Shown piece by piece: positions 1 through 5,862 of a DNA stretch of 5,899 bases. Origin of the DNA: Rhodocyclaceae bacterium UBA2250 (GTDB taxonomy: Bacteria; Pseudomonadota; Gammaproteobacteria; Burkholderiales; Rhodocyclaceae); contig DDXW01000041.1 of NCBI GenBank assembly GCA_002347285.1, positions 1 to 5,899 on the forward strand, read 5' to 3'. Position 1 is the stretch's first letter. The number at the start of each line of letters is the position of its first letter. The notes under the pieces were generated by a model. It was given only the letters and a program-made list of their open reading frames with translations. It searched no databases and was not told where the DNA came from. A program made the position numbers and the translations under genes.

Positions 1-1
1 C

Positions 2-625
2 TTCACCCGGCCGGAAATGAAGGTTGAACGCGTTTCCTATGATGTGATCACACCCTCCGCCGCCCGTGCAGTGTTCGAAGCGATTTTCTGGAAGCCGGCG
101 GTGCGCTGGCGGGTGCGGAAGATCGAAGTGCTGAAGCCCGTTCGCTGGATCAACCTGCGGCGCAACGAAGTCGGCGCGGTGGTTTCGGTGCGCAACGTGC
201 AGACGGCGATGAATGGCAGCGACAGCATCTTGGCGCTGAACATCGAGGACGAGCGCCAGCAGCGCGCCGGCCTGTTCCTGCGCGATGTGGCCTATCGCAT
301 TCACGCCGATCTCGAAGTGCGCGACGACCGGATCGATCGCAGCACTCCGGAGAAATTCCGCGCCATGTTCGAGCGTCGCGCCGAGGCCGGCCAGTGCGTG
401 AATCAACCCTATCTCGGCTGCCGCGAATTCGCCGCCCGCGTTCGTTACGTCGCCAATTCGGCCGCCGAAGATCCTCCCATCGCCGAAACCCGCGACTTGG
501 GCTGGATGTTGCATGACCTCGATTTCACCAAGACCAACGACCCGCAGCCACGTTTCTTCCGCGCCCAACTCGCAAAAGGCGTGATCGAGGTGCCGGCCTT
601 CGACGGCGAGGAGGCGCGGCGATGA
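2..625 (+). CDS. cas5c: Cas5c (Cas5d/Csd5-type), type I-C crRNA endonuclease and Cascade subunit; 5' end outside window
   Basis: In type I-C systems Cas5c cuts the pre-crRNA at the base of the repeat hairpin, replacing Cas6, and stays on the crRNA 5' handle in Cascade. The frame is open from base 2 and reads FTRPEMKVERVSYD, the family's N-terminal stretch. The ATG at 17 is therefore internal and about 15-20 residues lie upstream. Numbered from that Met, conserved blocks are EAIFWKPAVRW (21-31), RRNEVGA (48-54), DERQQRAGLFLRDVAYRI (78-95) and GQCVNQPYLGCREF (125-138). The tyrosine of the family's IYWKP motif (Y46 in Bacillus halodurans Cas5d, from memory) is Phe24 here. The position I align with the K-H pair reads K113-F114, so two of three reported catalytic side chains look changed. 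The stop overlaps the cas8c start (ATGA). Family assignment is secure; the catalytic interpretation is tentative. Confidence 0.95.
   Translation, partial: FTRPEMKVERVSYDVITPSAARAVFEAIFWKPAVRWRVRKIEVLKPVRWINLRRNEVGAVVSVRNVQTAMNGSDSILALNIEDERQQRAGLFLRDVAYRIHADLEVRDDRIDRSTPEKFRAMFERRAEAGQCVNQPYLGCREFAARVRYVANSAAEDPPIAETRDLGWMLHDLDFTKTNDPQPRFFRAQLAKGVIEVPAFDGEEARR
608..614 (+). promoter_or_regulatory. Ribosome binding site of cas8c
   Basis: GAGGAGG sits 7 nt before the ATG at 622, inside the last codons of cas5c. It fixes the cas8c start at 622 and, with the ATGA overlap, supports coupled translation of the two genes. Confidence 0.75.
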
Positions 626-2388
626 TCCTGCAAGCGCTGAACGACTACTATCGGCGCAAGGCCGCCGACCCCGATCCGGCGCGACGCCTGCCCGCCTTCG
701 GTCTGGAGGAGAAGGAAATTCCCTTCGTCATCCAGATCGACGCCGCCGGCCGCTGGCTGCCGCCGATCCAGGACAAGCGCCGCAAGGAGGGCAAGAAACT
801 GCTGGGCCAGCGTTATCTCGTGCCGGCCGCCGTCAAGCGCGCGTCCGGCGTCGCGGCGAATCTCTTGTGGGATACGGCCGAATACGTCTTGGGTGTCGAT
901 ACCCGGGGCAAGCCCGAACGGGTGGCCGAACAGCACGCCGCGTTCCGTGCCCGCATCGACGCCTTGCCGGAGCCGGCGGCCTCCCTGCCGGGCGTCGCGG
1001 CGGCGCGCAAGTTTCTCGACGCCATCGATCTCGCGGCCTTCGCCGCCGATCCGCTCTGGCCGGAAATCCTCGAATCCAATCCGGTGCTCGGCCTCCAGTT
1101 GCAGGGCGAAATCGAGCTGGTCTGCCAGCATCCGGCCATTGCCATGGCGGCAAGCGCCGTCGCCGACTACGAAGAAACGGAGACAGGATTTTGTCTGGTC
1201 GATGGCGTATCGGCACCGGTGGAACGCACCCATACCGCGATCAAGGGCGTGTGGGGCGCGCAGTCCTCCGGCGCCAACATCGTTTCCTTCAACCTCGACG
1301 CCTTCAATTCCTACGGCAAGCGCCAGGGCGCCAACGCACCGGTTGGCAAACCCGCCGCTTTCGCCTACACCACGGCGCTCAACCACCTGTTGAGCCGCGA
1401 TTCGCGCCAGCGCGTGCAGGTCGGCGACGCCTCGACGGTGTTCTGGGCGGAACAGCCGAGCGACTTCGAAACCCTGCCGGCCGACCTCTTCGGCGAGCCG
1501 CCGAAGGATGACCTCGGTCGCGGCACGCGGGCGCTGGATACGCTCTACCGTGCCATCGCCACCGGCCACTTCGTCAGCGACGACGACGGCACCCGCTGCC
1601 ATGTGCTGGGACTCGCGCCCAATGCCGCGCGCATCTCCGTGCGCTTCTGGCAGACCGGCACTGCGGCGGAACTCGGCCGCCGGCTACGCCGGCACTTCAA
1701 TGACCTGGAGATGGCGCGCGGCACCAACGACCCGCGCCATCTCTCGCTGTTTCGCCTGCTCACCGCTATCGCTGTGCAGGGCAAGGCCGACAACATTCCG
1801 CCCAATCTCGGCGGCGAAATCGTCCGCGCCGTGCTGGCGGGGGAAGACGTGCCCTATCCATCGGTCCTGCTCGCCGCCGCCGTCGGTCGCTGCCGTGCCG
1901 AACAGCGCGTCACCTACGCTCGCGCGGCCGTGCTCAAGGCCTGCCTCAATCGTGAAATCCGCCGCGCCAACTGTGCATTCCCGTCCACCCCCGAGAAGGA
2001 GTTTTCGCCCATGCTCGACACCGACAACCCCAGCGCGGCCTACCGGCTTGGTCGCCTCTTCGCCGTGCTGGAAAAAATCCAGGAGGAGGCCAGCCCCGGC
2101 CTCAACGCCACCATCCGCGACCGCTACTACGGCGCCGCCTCCAGCACGCCGGTGGCCGTATTCACGACGCTGCTGCGTCTGAAGAACCACCACCTGGGCA
2201 AGCTCTCACCCGGCCGGCGCGTCAATCTCGAACGTCTGATCGGAGAAATTATGGGCGGCATCGGCGACTTCCCGCGCCAATTGCCCCTGCCCGAACAGGG
2301 CCGCTTCGCCCTTGGCTACTACCACCAGCGTCAGGACTTCTACACCCGTAAACCCGAATCCAATACTTCCGAGGGAGAACCGCAATGA
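622..2388 (+). CDS. cas8c: Cas8c (Csd1), large subunit of type I-C Cascade
   Basis: This 588-residue protein matches the usual size of Cas8c/Csd1, the large Cascade subunit that recognises the PAM and helps open target DNA. Recognisable blocks are the N-terminal MILQALNDYYRRKAAD and PAFGLEEKEIPFVIQID region (1-40), VSFNLDAFNSYGKRQGANAP (about 221-240), VFWAE (273-277) and ARISVRFWQTG (about 336-346). The C-terminal part (464-588), beginning MLDTDNPSAAYRLGRLFAVLE, is the helical small-subunit-like domain and is probably also made separately as Cas11c from an internal start. The ATG at 622 overlaps the cas5c stop, and the stop overlaps the cas7c start in another ATGA. No frameshift or missing segment is visible. 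The family call is firm; function follows from the family. Confidence 0.96.
   Translation: MILQALNDYYRRKAADPDPARRLPAFGLEEKEIPFVIQIDAAGRWLPPIQDKRRKEGKKLLGQRYLVPAAVKRASGVAANLLWDTAEYVLGVDTRGKPERVAEQHAAFRARIDALPEPAASLPGVAAARKFLDAIDLAAFAADPLWPEILESNPVLGLQLQGEIELVCQHPAIAMAASAVADYEETETGFCLVDGVSAPVERTHTAIKGVWGAQSSGANIVSFNLDAFNSYGKRQGANAPVGKPAAFAYTTALNHLLSRDSRQRVQVGDASTVFWAEQPSDFETLPADLFGEPPKDDLGRGTRALDTLYRAIATGHFVSDDDGTRCHVLGLAPNAARISVRFWQTGTAAELGRRLRRHFNDLEMARGTNDPRHLSLFRLLTAIAVQGKADNIPPNLGGEIVRAVLAGEDVPYPSVLLAAAVGRCRAEQRVTYARAAVLKACLNREIRRANCAFPSTPEKEFSPMLDTDNPSAAYRLGRLFAVLEKIQEEASPGLNATIRDRYYGAASSTPVAVFTTLLRLKNHHLGKLSPGRRVNLERLIGEIMGGIGDFPRQLPLPEQGRFALGYYHQRQDFYTRKPESNTSEGEPQ
1996..2001 (+). promoter_or_regulatory. 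Internal ribosome binding site for Cas11c within cas8c
   Basis: AAGGAG lies 9 nt before an in-frame ATG at 2011, inside cas8c. It is among the strongest Shine-Dalgarno matches in the window, stronger than those before cas4 or cas2. Its position matches the known internal initiation site of type I-C cas8 genes. Confidence 0.75.
2011..2388 (+). CDS. cas11c: Cas11c, small subunit of type I-C Cascade, internal translation product of cas8c
   Basis: Type I-C Cascade contains a small subunit, Cas11c, made by internal translation from the 3' end of cas8c and required for a stable complex and interference. Here ATG 2011 is codon 464 of cas8c, in frame, preceded by AAGGAG at 1996-2001. It would give 125 residues, the size expected for Cas11c. 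The product starts MLDTDNPSAAYRLGRLFAVLE, is helix-rich through the RLIGEIMGG segment, and ends FALGYYHQRQDFYTRKPES plus a polar tail. It shares the cas8c stop at 2386-2388, which overlaps the cas7c start. The start and Shine-Dalgarno are seen directly; the function comes from published work on this subtype. Confidence 0.82.
   Translation: MLDTDNPSAAYRLGRLFAVLEKIQEEASPGLNATIRDRYYGAASSTPVAVFTTLLRLKNHHLGKLSPGRRVNLERLIGEIMGGIGDFPRQLPLPEQGRFALGYYHQRQDFYTRKPESNTSEGEPQ
2371..2376 (+). promoter_or_regulatory. Ribosome binding site of cas7c
   Basis: GAGGGA lies 8 nt before the ATG at 2385, within the last codons of cas8c. A good site is expected, since Cas7 is needed in several copies per complex. 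Confidence 0.65.
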
Positions 2389-3287
2389 GCCTGAACCACC
2401 GCTACGACTTCGTTCTACTGTTCGACGTGAAGGACGGCAACCCCAACGGCGACCCCGACGCCGGCAACCTGCCGCGCCTCGACGCCGAAACCGGCCACGG
2501 TCTCGTCACCGACGTTTCCCTCAAGCGCAAGGTGCGCAACTTCGTCGGAATGGCCAAGGGCGAGCAGCCGCCTTATGAAATCTACGTCAAGGAAAAAGCC
2601 GTGCTCAACGCCCAGCACAAGCGCGCCTACGTCGCCATCGGCCGCGAAGATGCGCTTGAAGGTGACGGCAAGAAGCGCAAGGGTGGCGACGCGGTGGAAG
2701 ACGCGCGCAAATGGATGTGTGCCAACTTCTTCGACGTGCGCACTTTTGGCGCCGTGATGTCCACCGGCGTCAATTGCGGTCAGGTGCGCGGCCCGGTGCA
2801 GCTTACCTTCGCCCGCTCCATTGATCCGGTAATCGCCCAGGAGCATTCCATCACCCGCATGGCCGTCGCCACCGAAGCCGAGGCCGAGAAGCAGGAAGGC
2901 GACAATCGCACCATGGGCCGCAAGCACACCGTGCCCTACGGCCTCTACCGCGCCCACGGCTTCGTTTCCTCCTTCCTTGCCAAGCAGACCGGCTTTTCCG
3001 ATGCCGACCTCGAACTCTTCTTCCAGTCGCTGGAGCAGATGTTCGAGCACGACCGCTCCGCCGCGCGCGGCGAGATGGCGACGCGCGGGCTCTATGTGTT
3101 CAAGCACGAATCCGAACTCGGCAACGCGCCGGCCCATGCGCTGTTCGAGCGATTGACCGTGCCGCCCGCCAATGGCGTTCCCCGCGATTTTTCCGCATAC
3201 TCCGTCCTATTCGACGGCCAACCCGTCGAGGTGGGCGAACACAAGATCGCCGGCCAGCCGAACGTCACCCTGATCAGGAGATGCTGA
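2385..3287 (+). CDS. cas7c: Cas7c (Csd2), crRNA-coating backbone subunit of type I-C Cascade
   Basis: Cas7c polymerises along the crRNA spacer and forms the Cascade backbone. The 300-residue length fits Csd2. Family motifs are the N-terminal FDVKDGNPNGDPDAGNLPRL (13-32), VSLKRKVRNFV (44-54, the RNA-binding start of the RRM-like fold), VRGPVQLTFARSIDPV (134-149), HTVPYGLYRAHGFVSSFL (181-198) and RGLYVFKHESELGNAPAHAL (234-253). A Lys/Asp-rich insert at about 90-108 (EDALEGDGKKRKGGDAVED) is probably a surface loop. The start overlaps the cas8c stop. The stop at 3285-3287 lies only 2 nt before the hicB-like start, and the final codons carry that gene's ribosome binding site. Nothing appears truncated. 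Confidence 0.97.
   Translation: MSLNHRYDFVLLFDVKDGNPNGDPDAGNLPRLDAETGHGLVTDVSLKRKVRNFVGMAKGEQPPYEIYVKEKAVLNAQHKRAYVAIGREDALEGDGKKRKGGDAVEDARKWMCANFFDVRTFGAVMSTGVNCGQVRGPVQLTFARSIDPVIAQEHSITRMAVATEAEAEKQEGDNRTMGRKHTVPYGLYRAHGFVSSFLAKQTGFSDADLELFFQSLEQMFEHDRSAARGEMATRGLYVFKHESELGNAPAHALFERLTVPPANGVPRDFSAYSVLFDGQPVEVGEHKIAGQPNVTLIRRC
3276..3280 (+). promoter_or_regulatory. Ribosome binding site deciding the hicB start
   Basis: AGGAG directly abuts the ATG at 3281, leaving no spacer, but lies 9 nt before the in-frame ATG at 3290. The second ATG is therefore the likelier start. The site is inside the last codons of cas7c. Confidence 0.7.
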
Positions 3288-3289
3288 CC

Positions 3290-3496
3290 ATGAGCGAAAT
3301 CCATTTCATCGTCGAGGAAGCGCCGGAAGGCGGCTTCGTCGCCCGCGCCGTCGGCGCGGACATCTTCACCGAGGCCGACGATCTTCCCGGGCTGCACGAA
3401 CAGGTGCGCGACGCCGTGCGCTGCCATTTCGACGAAGACAGCAAGCCGAGCGTGATCCGCCTGCACATCACGCGGGAAGAGGCGCTGGCCGCATGA
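3290..3496 (+). CDS. HicB-like minimal antitoxin embedded in the cas operon
   Basis: This 68-residue protein (MSEIHFIVEEAPEGGFVARAV start) resembles the short HicB-type antitoxin fold. It has a beta strand, a charged turn with GGFVARAVG, a second strand region (ADIFTEAD), a helix with the family-like DDLPGLHEQVRDAVRCHF pattern, and a final strand (SVIRLHI). Similar small proteins are often misannotated as 2-oxoisovalerate dehydrogenase fragments. A full HicB has an extra C-terminal ribbon-helix-helix or helix-turn-helix domain for operator binding. That is absent, so self-repression by the usual route is unlikely. ATG 3290 was preferred over 3281 by ribosome binding site spacing. The stop overlaps the hicA start (ATGA). 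The antitoxin role is inferred mainly from the adjoining HicA; the order is antitoxin-toxin, opposite to classic hicAB. Confidence 0.78.
   Translation: MSEIHFIVEEAPEGGFVARAVGADIFTEADDLPGLHEQVRDAVRCHFDEDSKPSVIRLHITREEALAA
3478..3482 (+). promoter_or_regulatory. Ribosome binding site of hicA
   Basis: AGAGG (within GGGAAGAGG) lies 10 nt before the ATG at 3493, inside the last hicB codons. With the 4-nt ATGA overlap it couples toxin translation to antitoxin translation. Confidence 0.55.
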
Positions 3497-3735
3497 GGGT
3501 GCCGCGCGATCTGTCCGGCCCGGAGCTGATCCGCCGGCTGGAGCGGCTGGGTTATACGGTCACGCGGCAAAGCGGCAGCCACGTCCGGCTGACGACAAAA
3601 CAGGGCGGCGAGCATCACGTCACCGTGCCGAATCACGATCCGCTGCGCCTCGGTACGCTGTCGGCGATCCTCGCGGCGGTCGCCGTTCATCACGGCATCG
3701 ACCGTGATGGATTGCTGAAGCGCCTGTTCGACTGA
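3493..3735 (+). CDS. hicA: HicA-family mRNA interferase toxin embedded in the cas operon
   Basis: HicA toxins are small proteins with a double-stranded-RNA-binding-like fold that cut mRNA using a single conserved histidine. This 80-residue protein has the family pattern: LSGPELIRRLERLGYTVTRQ (7-26), the active-site block SGSHVRL (27-33) with His30, a strand HHVTVPNH (41-48), and LRLGTLSAIL (51-60). The C-terminal part AVHHGIDRDGLLKRLFD is a family-like helix. The catalytic His and the GTL motif are intact, so the toxin looks functional. It overlaps the upstream antitoxin by 4 nt, and its stop is 2 nt before the GTG start of cas4. Toxin, antitoxin and Cas proteins are therefore probably made from one message. 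The family call is firm; activity is inferred. Confidence 0.9.
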   Translation: MRVPRDLSGPELIRRLERLGYTVTRQSGSHVRLTTKQGGEHHVTVPNHDPLRLGTLSAILAAVAVHHGIDRDGLLKRLFD

Positions 3736-3737
3736 AT

Positions 3738-4352
3738 GTGCCGGAAACCGCCGATCCCATCCCTCTGTCCGCCCTCCAGCACTGGTGCTATTGCCCGCGC
3801 CAGTGCGCGCTGATCCACGTCGAGCAGGTCTTCGCCGACAATCTCTACACCCTGCGTGGACAGGCGGTGCATCGGCAGGTCGATCAGCCCGGCGTCGAGA
3901 CGCGCGCCGGCTTGCGCGTCGAGCGTGCCCTGCCGGTCTGGAGCGACCGGCTCGGCCTGGTCGGCAAGTGCGACGTGGTGGAGTTCGAGGCCGACGGCAC
4001 GCCCTATCCGGTGGAGTACAAGCACGGCAGCCGTGCCAAGGCGGCCTGGATCGCCGCCTGCGACGATCTGCAGCTTGCCGCCCAGGCGCTTTGCCTGGAA
4101 GAAATGATGGGGAAGCCCGTGCCCGCCGGCGCGTTGTTCTACGCGAAGTCGAAGCGGCGGCGGGAGGTTCGTATCGGCGCGGAATTGCGCTGCCGCGTCG
4201 AGGAGGCCGCCGTCGCGGTGCGCGCTTTGCTCGATGCCGCCGCCTTGCCGGCGCCGAGTTTCGACGGCCGCTGCGACAAATGCTCTCTCGCGGAAATCTG
4301 CCAACCGGCAGCGCATCCGGAGAGCGCCGGCCTGTTCGACTGCGAGGCCTGA
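3738..4352 (+). CDS. cas4: Cas4, RecB-like iron-sulfur exonuclease for spacer acquisition (GTG start)
   Basis: Cas4 trims prespacers and selects PAM-containing ends, working with Cas1-Cas2. The 204-residue length is usual for the I-C form. The 4Fe-4S ligands are visible: one Cys near the N-terminus in CYCPRQC (C17, C19, C23; C19 is the usual position) and the C-terminal cluster CDKCSLAEIC (C179, C182, C188). RecB-type nuclease residues are His45 (GQAVHRQVD), Asp79 (GKCDVVEF), Glu93 and Lys95 (VEYK), and Gln112/Gln115 in the DDLQLAAQALCLEE motif. The conserved AKSKRRREV follows at about 135-143. GTG 3738 is chosen because it gives the standard SALQHWCYCPRQC N-terminus and follows the hicA stop by 2 nt. 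No good Shine-Dalgarno is visible, so translation probably depends on coupling to hicA. Confidence 0.95.
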   Translation: MPETADPIPLSALQHWCYCPRQCALIHVEQVFADNLYTLRGQAVHRQVDQPGVETRAGLRVERALPVWSDRLGLVGKCDVVEFEADGTPYPVEYKHGSRAKAAWIAACDDLQLAAQALCLEEMMGKPVPAGALFYAKSKRRREVRIGAELRCRVEEAAVAVRALLDAAALPAPSFDGRCDKCSLAEICQPAAHPESAGLFDCEA

Positions 4353-4356
4353 CACC

Positions 4357-5388
4357 GTGCAACTGCTCAACACGCTCTACGTCACCACGCCGGACGCCTA
4401 CCTGCATCTCGACAACGATACGGTGCGCATCGATGTGGAGCGGGAGACGCGGCTGCGCGTGCCGTTGCATCATCTGTCCGCCGTCGTCTGTTTCGGTCAC
4501 GCGCTGGTGTCGCCCATCCTCATGCACCGTCTGGCCGATGAGGGCAAGAGCCTGGTGCTGCTTGACGGTCATGGCCGTTTCAAGGCGCGGCTCGAAGGCC
4601 CAGTGTCGGGCAACGTGCTGCTGCGTCAGGCGCAGCACCGCCGCCTCGCCAGCGCCGAGTTTTGCCTGGCGGCGGCGAAATCCTGCATTGCAGGCAAGCT
4701 CAAGAACTGCCGGCAGGTGTTGTTGCGCGGCGCGCGAGAAACCGGCCGCGAGGACGACAACGCGGAACTGACCGCTGTCGCCGATGAGTTTGCCCGCGCT
4801 CTGGCGCGGCTGGAACATGCGCCGGACCTCGACGCCGTGCGCGGTATCGAAGGCGACGCCGCCAAGCGTTACTTTGCTGCCTTCGGTCTGCTGGTGCGGC
4901 CGGAGGCCCGCGCCGATTTCACGCCCAATGGCCGTACCCGCCGACCGCCGCTGGATCGCATGAACGCGCTGCTGTCGTTTTTCTATTCGATGCTCATGAA
5001 CGACTGCCGCAGTGCCGTCGAAAGCGTCGGGCTCGATCCGCAAATCGGCTTCCTCCATGCCGTGCGTCCCGGCCGCGCGGCCATGGCGCTCGACCTGATG
5101 GAGGAATTCCGGCCGCTGCTGGCTGACCGGCTGGCGCTTACGCTCGTCAACCGTCGCCAGATCGATACCGCCGATTTCGTCGAGCGGCCCGGCGGCGCGG
5201 TAACGCTGAACGACGCGGCGCGCAAGCGCGTGGTCGTCGCCTATCAGGAACGCAAGCAGGAAACATTGACGCATCCACTGCTGGAATCTTCGCTGGCATT
5301 GGGGCTGGCGCCTTTTGTCCAGGCCCGCCTGCTTGCGCGCGCCGTGCGCGGCGACGCCGTGGTCTACCTTCCTTTCACGCCGAAATAG
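4357..5388 (+). CDS. cas1: Cas1, CRISPR integrase (GTG start)
   Basis: Cas1 is the metal-dependent integrase that inserts spacers at the leader-repeat junction with Cas2. The GTG at 4357, preceded by GAGG at 4344-4347, gives MQLLNTLYVTTPDAYLHLDN and 343 residues, matching the I-C Cas1 N-terminus and length. The frame is open further upstream to an ATG at 4234, but those residues overlap cas4, are Arg/Ala/Pro-rich and do not resemble Cas1. Putative metal ligands are Glu165 (RGIEGDAAKRYF), His234 (IGFLHAVRPGR) and Asp246 or Glu249 (LDLMEEFRP). The conserved NALLSFFYSML (203-213) precedes the His motif. All key residues are present, so the enzyme should be active. The cas4 stop is 4 nt upstream and the cas2 start is 5 nt downstream. 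Confidence 0.96.
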   Translation: MQLLNTLYVTTPDAYLHLDNDTVRIDVERETRLRVPLHHLSAVVCFGHALVSPILMHRLADEGKSLVLLDGHGRFKARLEGPVSGNVLLRQAQHRRLASAEFCLAAAKSCIAGKLKNCRQVLLRGARETGREDDNAELTAVADEFARALARLEHAPDLDAVRGIEGDAAKRYFAAFGLLVRPEARADFTPNGRTRRPPLDRMNALLSFFYSMLMNDCRSAVESVGLDPQIGFLHAVRPGRAAMALDLMEEFRPLLADRLALTLVNRRQIDTADFVERPGGAVTLNDAARKRVVVAYQERKQETLTHPLLESSLALGLAPFVQARLLARAVRGDAVVYLPFTPK

Positions 5389-5393
5389 CGGCC

Positions 5394-5684
5394 ATGCTCG
5401 TCATCGTCAGCTACGATGTCTCCACCGAAACCGCCGCCGGCCGCAAGCGCCTGCGGCGCGTCGCACGCGTCTGCGAAAGCATCGGCCAGCGTGTCCAGAA
5501 ATCCGTTTTCGAATGCCGTATCGACACCGCGCAATTCGAGGAACTGGAGCGACGGCTGCTGGAGGAAATCAAACTTGACGAGGACTGTCTGCGCTTCTAT
5601 CGCCTGACCGAACCTGTCGAATTGCATGTACGCGAACACGGAAAATTCAAGGCAGTGAATTACGAAAAGCCGTTGGTGATATGA
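5394..5684 (+). CDS. cas2: Cas2, structural partner of Cas1 in spacer integration
   Basis: Cas2 dimers bridge two Cas1 dimers and set the spacer length. The 96-residue protein begins MLVIVSYDVSTETAAGRKRL with the ferredoxin-like first strand and the conserved Asp8. It continues through RVARVCESIGQRVQKSVFEC, a strongly conserved Cas2 block, then a helix (FEELERRLLEEI), the CLRFYRL strand, and a C-terminal tail. Length and motifs match I-C Cas2. The ATG at 5394 is the only sensible start, 5 nt after the cas1 stop; its Shine-Dalgarno is weak, which suggests coupling. The leader begins directly after the stop, placing the adaptation genes next to their integration site. Confidence 0.96.
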   Translation: MLVIVSYDVSTETAAGRKRLRRVARVCESIGQRVQKSVFECRIDTAQFEELERRLLEEIKLDEDCLRFYRLTEPVELHVREHGKFKAVNYEKPLVI

Positions 5685-5862
5685 CGCGCGGAAGTGAAGT
5701 AATGGCGGAATGCCGGGAGGTTCGCGCGCAATGGAACCAGTTGATCTGGCGCCGGAATTCCCGTCGAGGCAAAATGAGAAGCGTCGCCGGCGGCATCGGC
5801 GGCGCCATGTTCGCGCAAGCAGCTGGAAAAATGCAGCGGATTCAATCGGCTGCGCGCGAACA
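5685..5862 (+). promoter_or_regulatory. CRISPR leader between cas2 and the first repeat
   Basis: About 180 bases without a credible gene separate cas2 from the first repeat, the position and size of a leader carrying the array promoter and the integration-guiding sequences. Visible structure includes a GC-rich hairpin (5781-5805) and an 11-bp inverted repeat, GTTCGCGCGCA at 5720-5730 against TGCGCGCGAAC at 5851-5861, the second arm ending just before the repeat. I could not identify a convincing -35/-10 pair or IHF site. The leader is less AT-rich than many. Confidence 0.75.
5781..5805 (+). other. GC-rich hairpin in the leader
   Basis: Bases 5781-5789 (GCGTCGCCG) pair with 5797-5805 (CGGCGGCGC) in a 9-bp stem with one T-G wobble and a 7-nt loop. 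No run of T follows, so it is not a standard intrinsic terminator. It could slow read-through from the cas operon into the array or be incidental to the GC-rich context. Confidence 0.35.

Noticed and set aside
17..19. ATG at 17 as the true start of cas5c
   Set aside because: The frame is open to the window edge and the upstream residues FTRPE belong to the conserved Cas5c N-terminus, so the gene is cut by the window.
445..1602. Minus-strand open frame of 385 residues opposite cas5c and cas8c
   Set aside because: It mirrors the codon pattern of the real genes on the other strand, has low-complexity Gly/Arg-rich composition and no domain.
4234..4356. Upstream extension of cas1 to an ATG at 4234
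   Set aside because: It would overlap cas4 by about 120 bases and add 41 Arg/Ala/Pro-rich residues unlike any Cas1 N-terminus. GTG 4357 gives the family-standard start.
3274..5274. Very long open frame on the minus strand (666 residues) opposite cas4, cas1 and the toxin-antitoxin pair
   Set aside because: It is antisense to clearly recognised genes, Arg/Ala-rich and free of recognisable domains. Such frames are common opposite GC-rich coding DNA.
5741..5775. TTGATC and CAAAAT as a leader promoter
   Set aside because: The spacing is about 23 nt, too long for a sigma-70 promoter, and the -10 match is poor.
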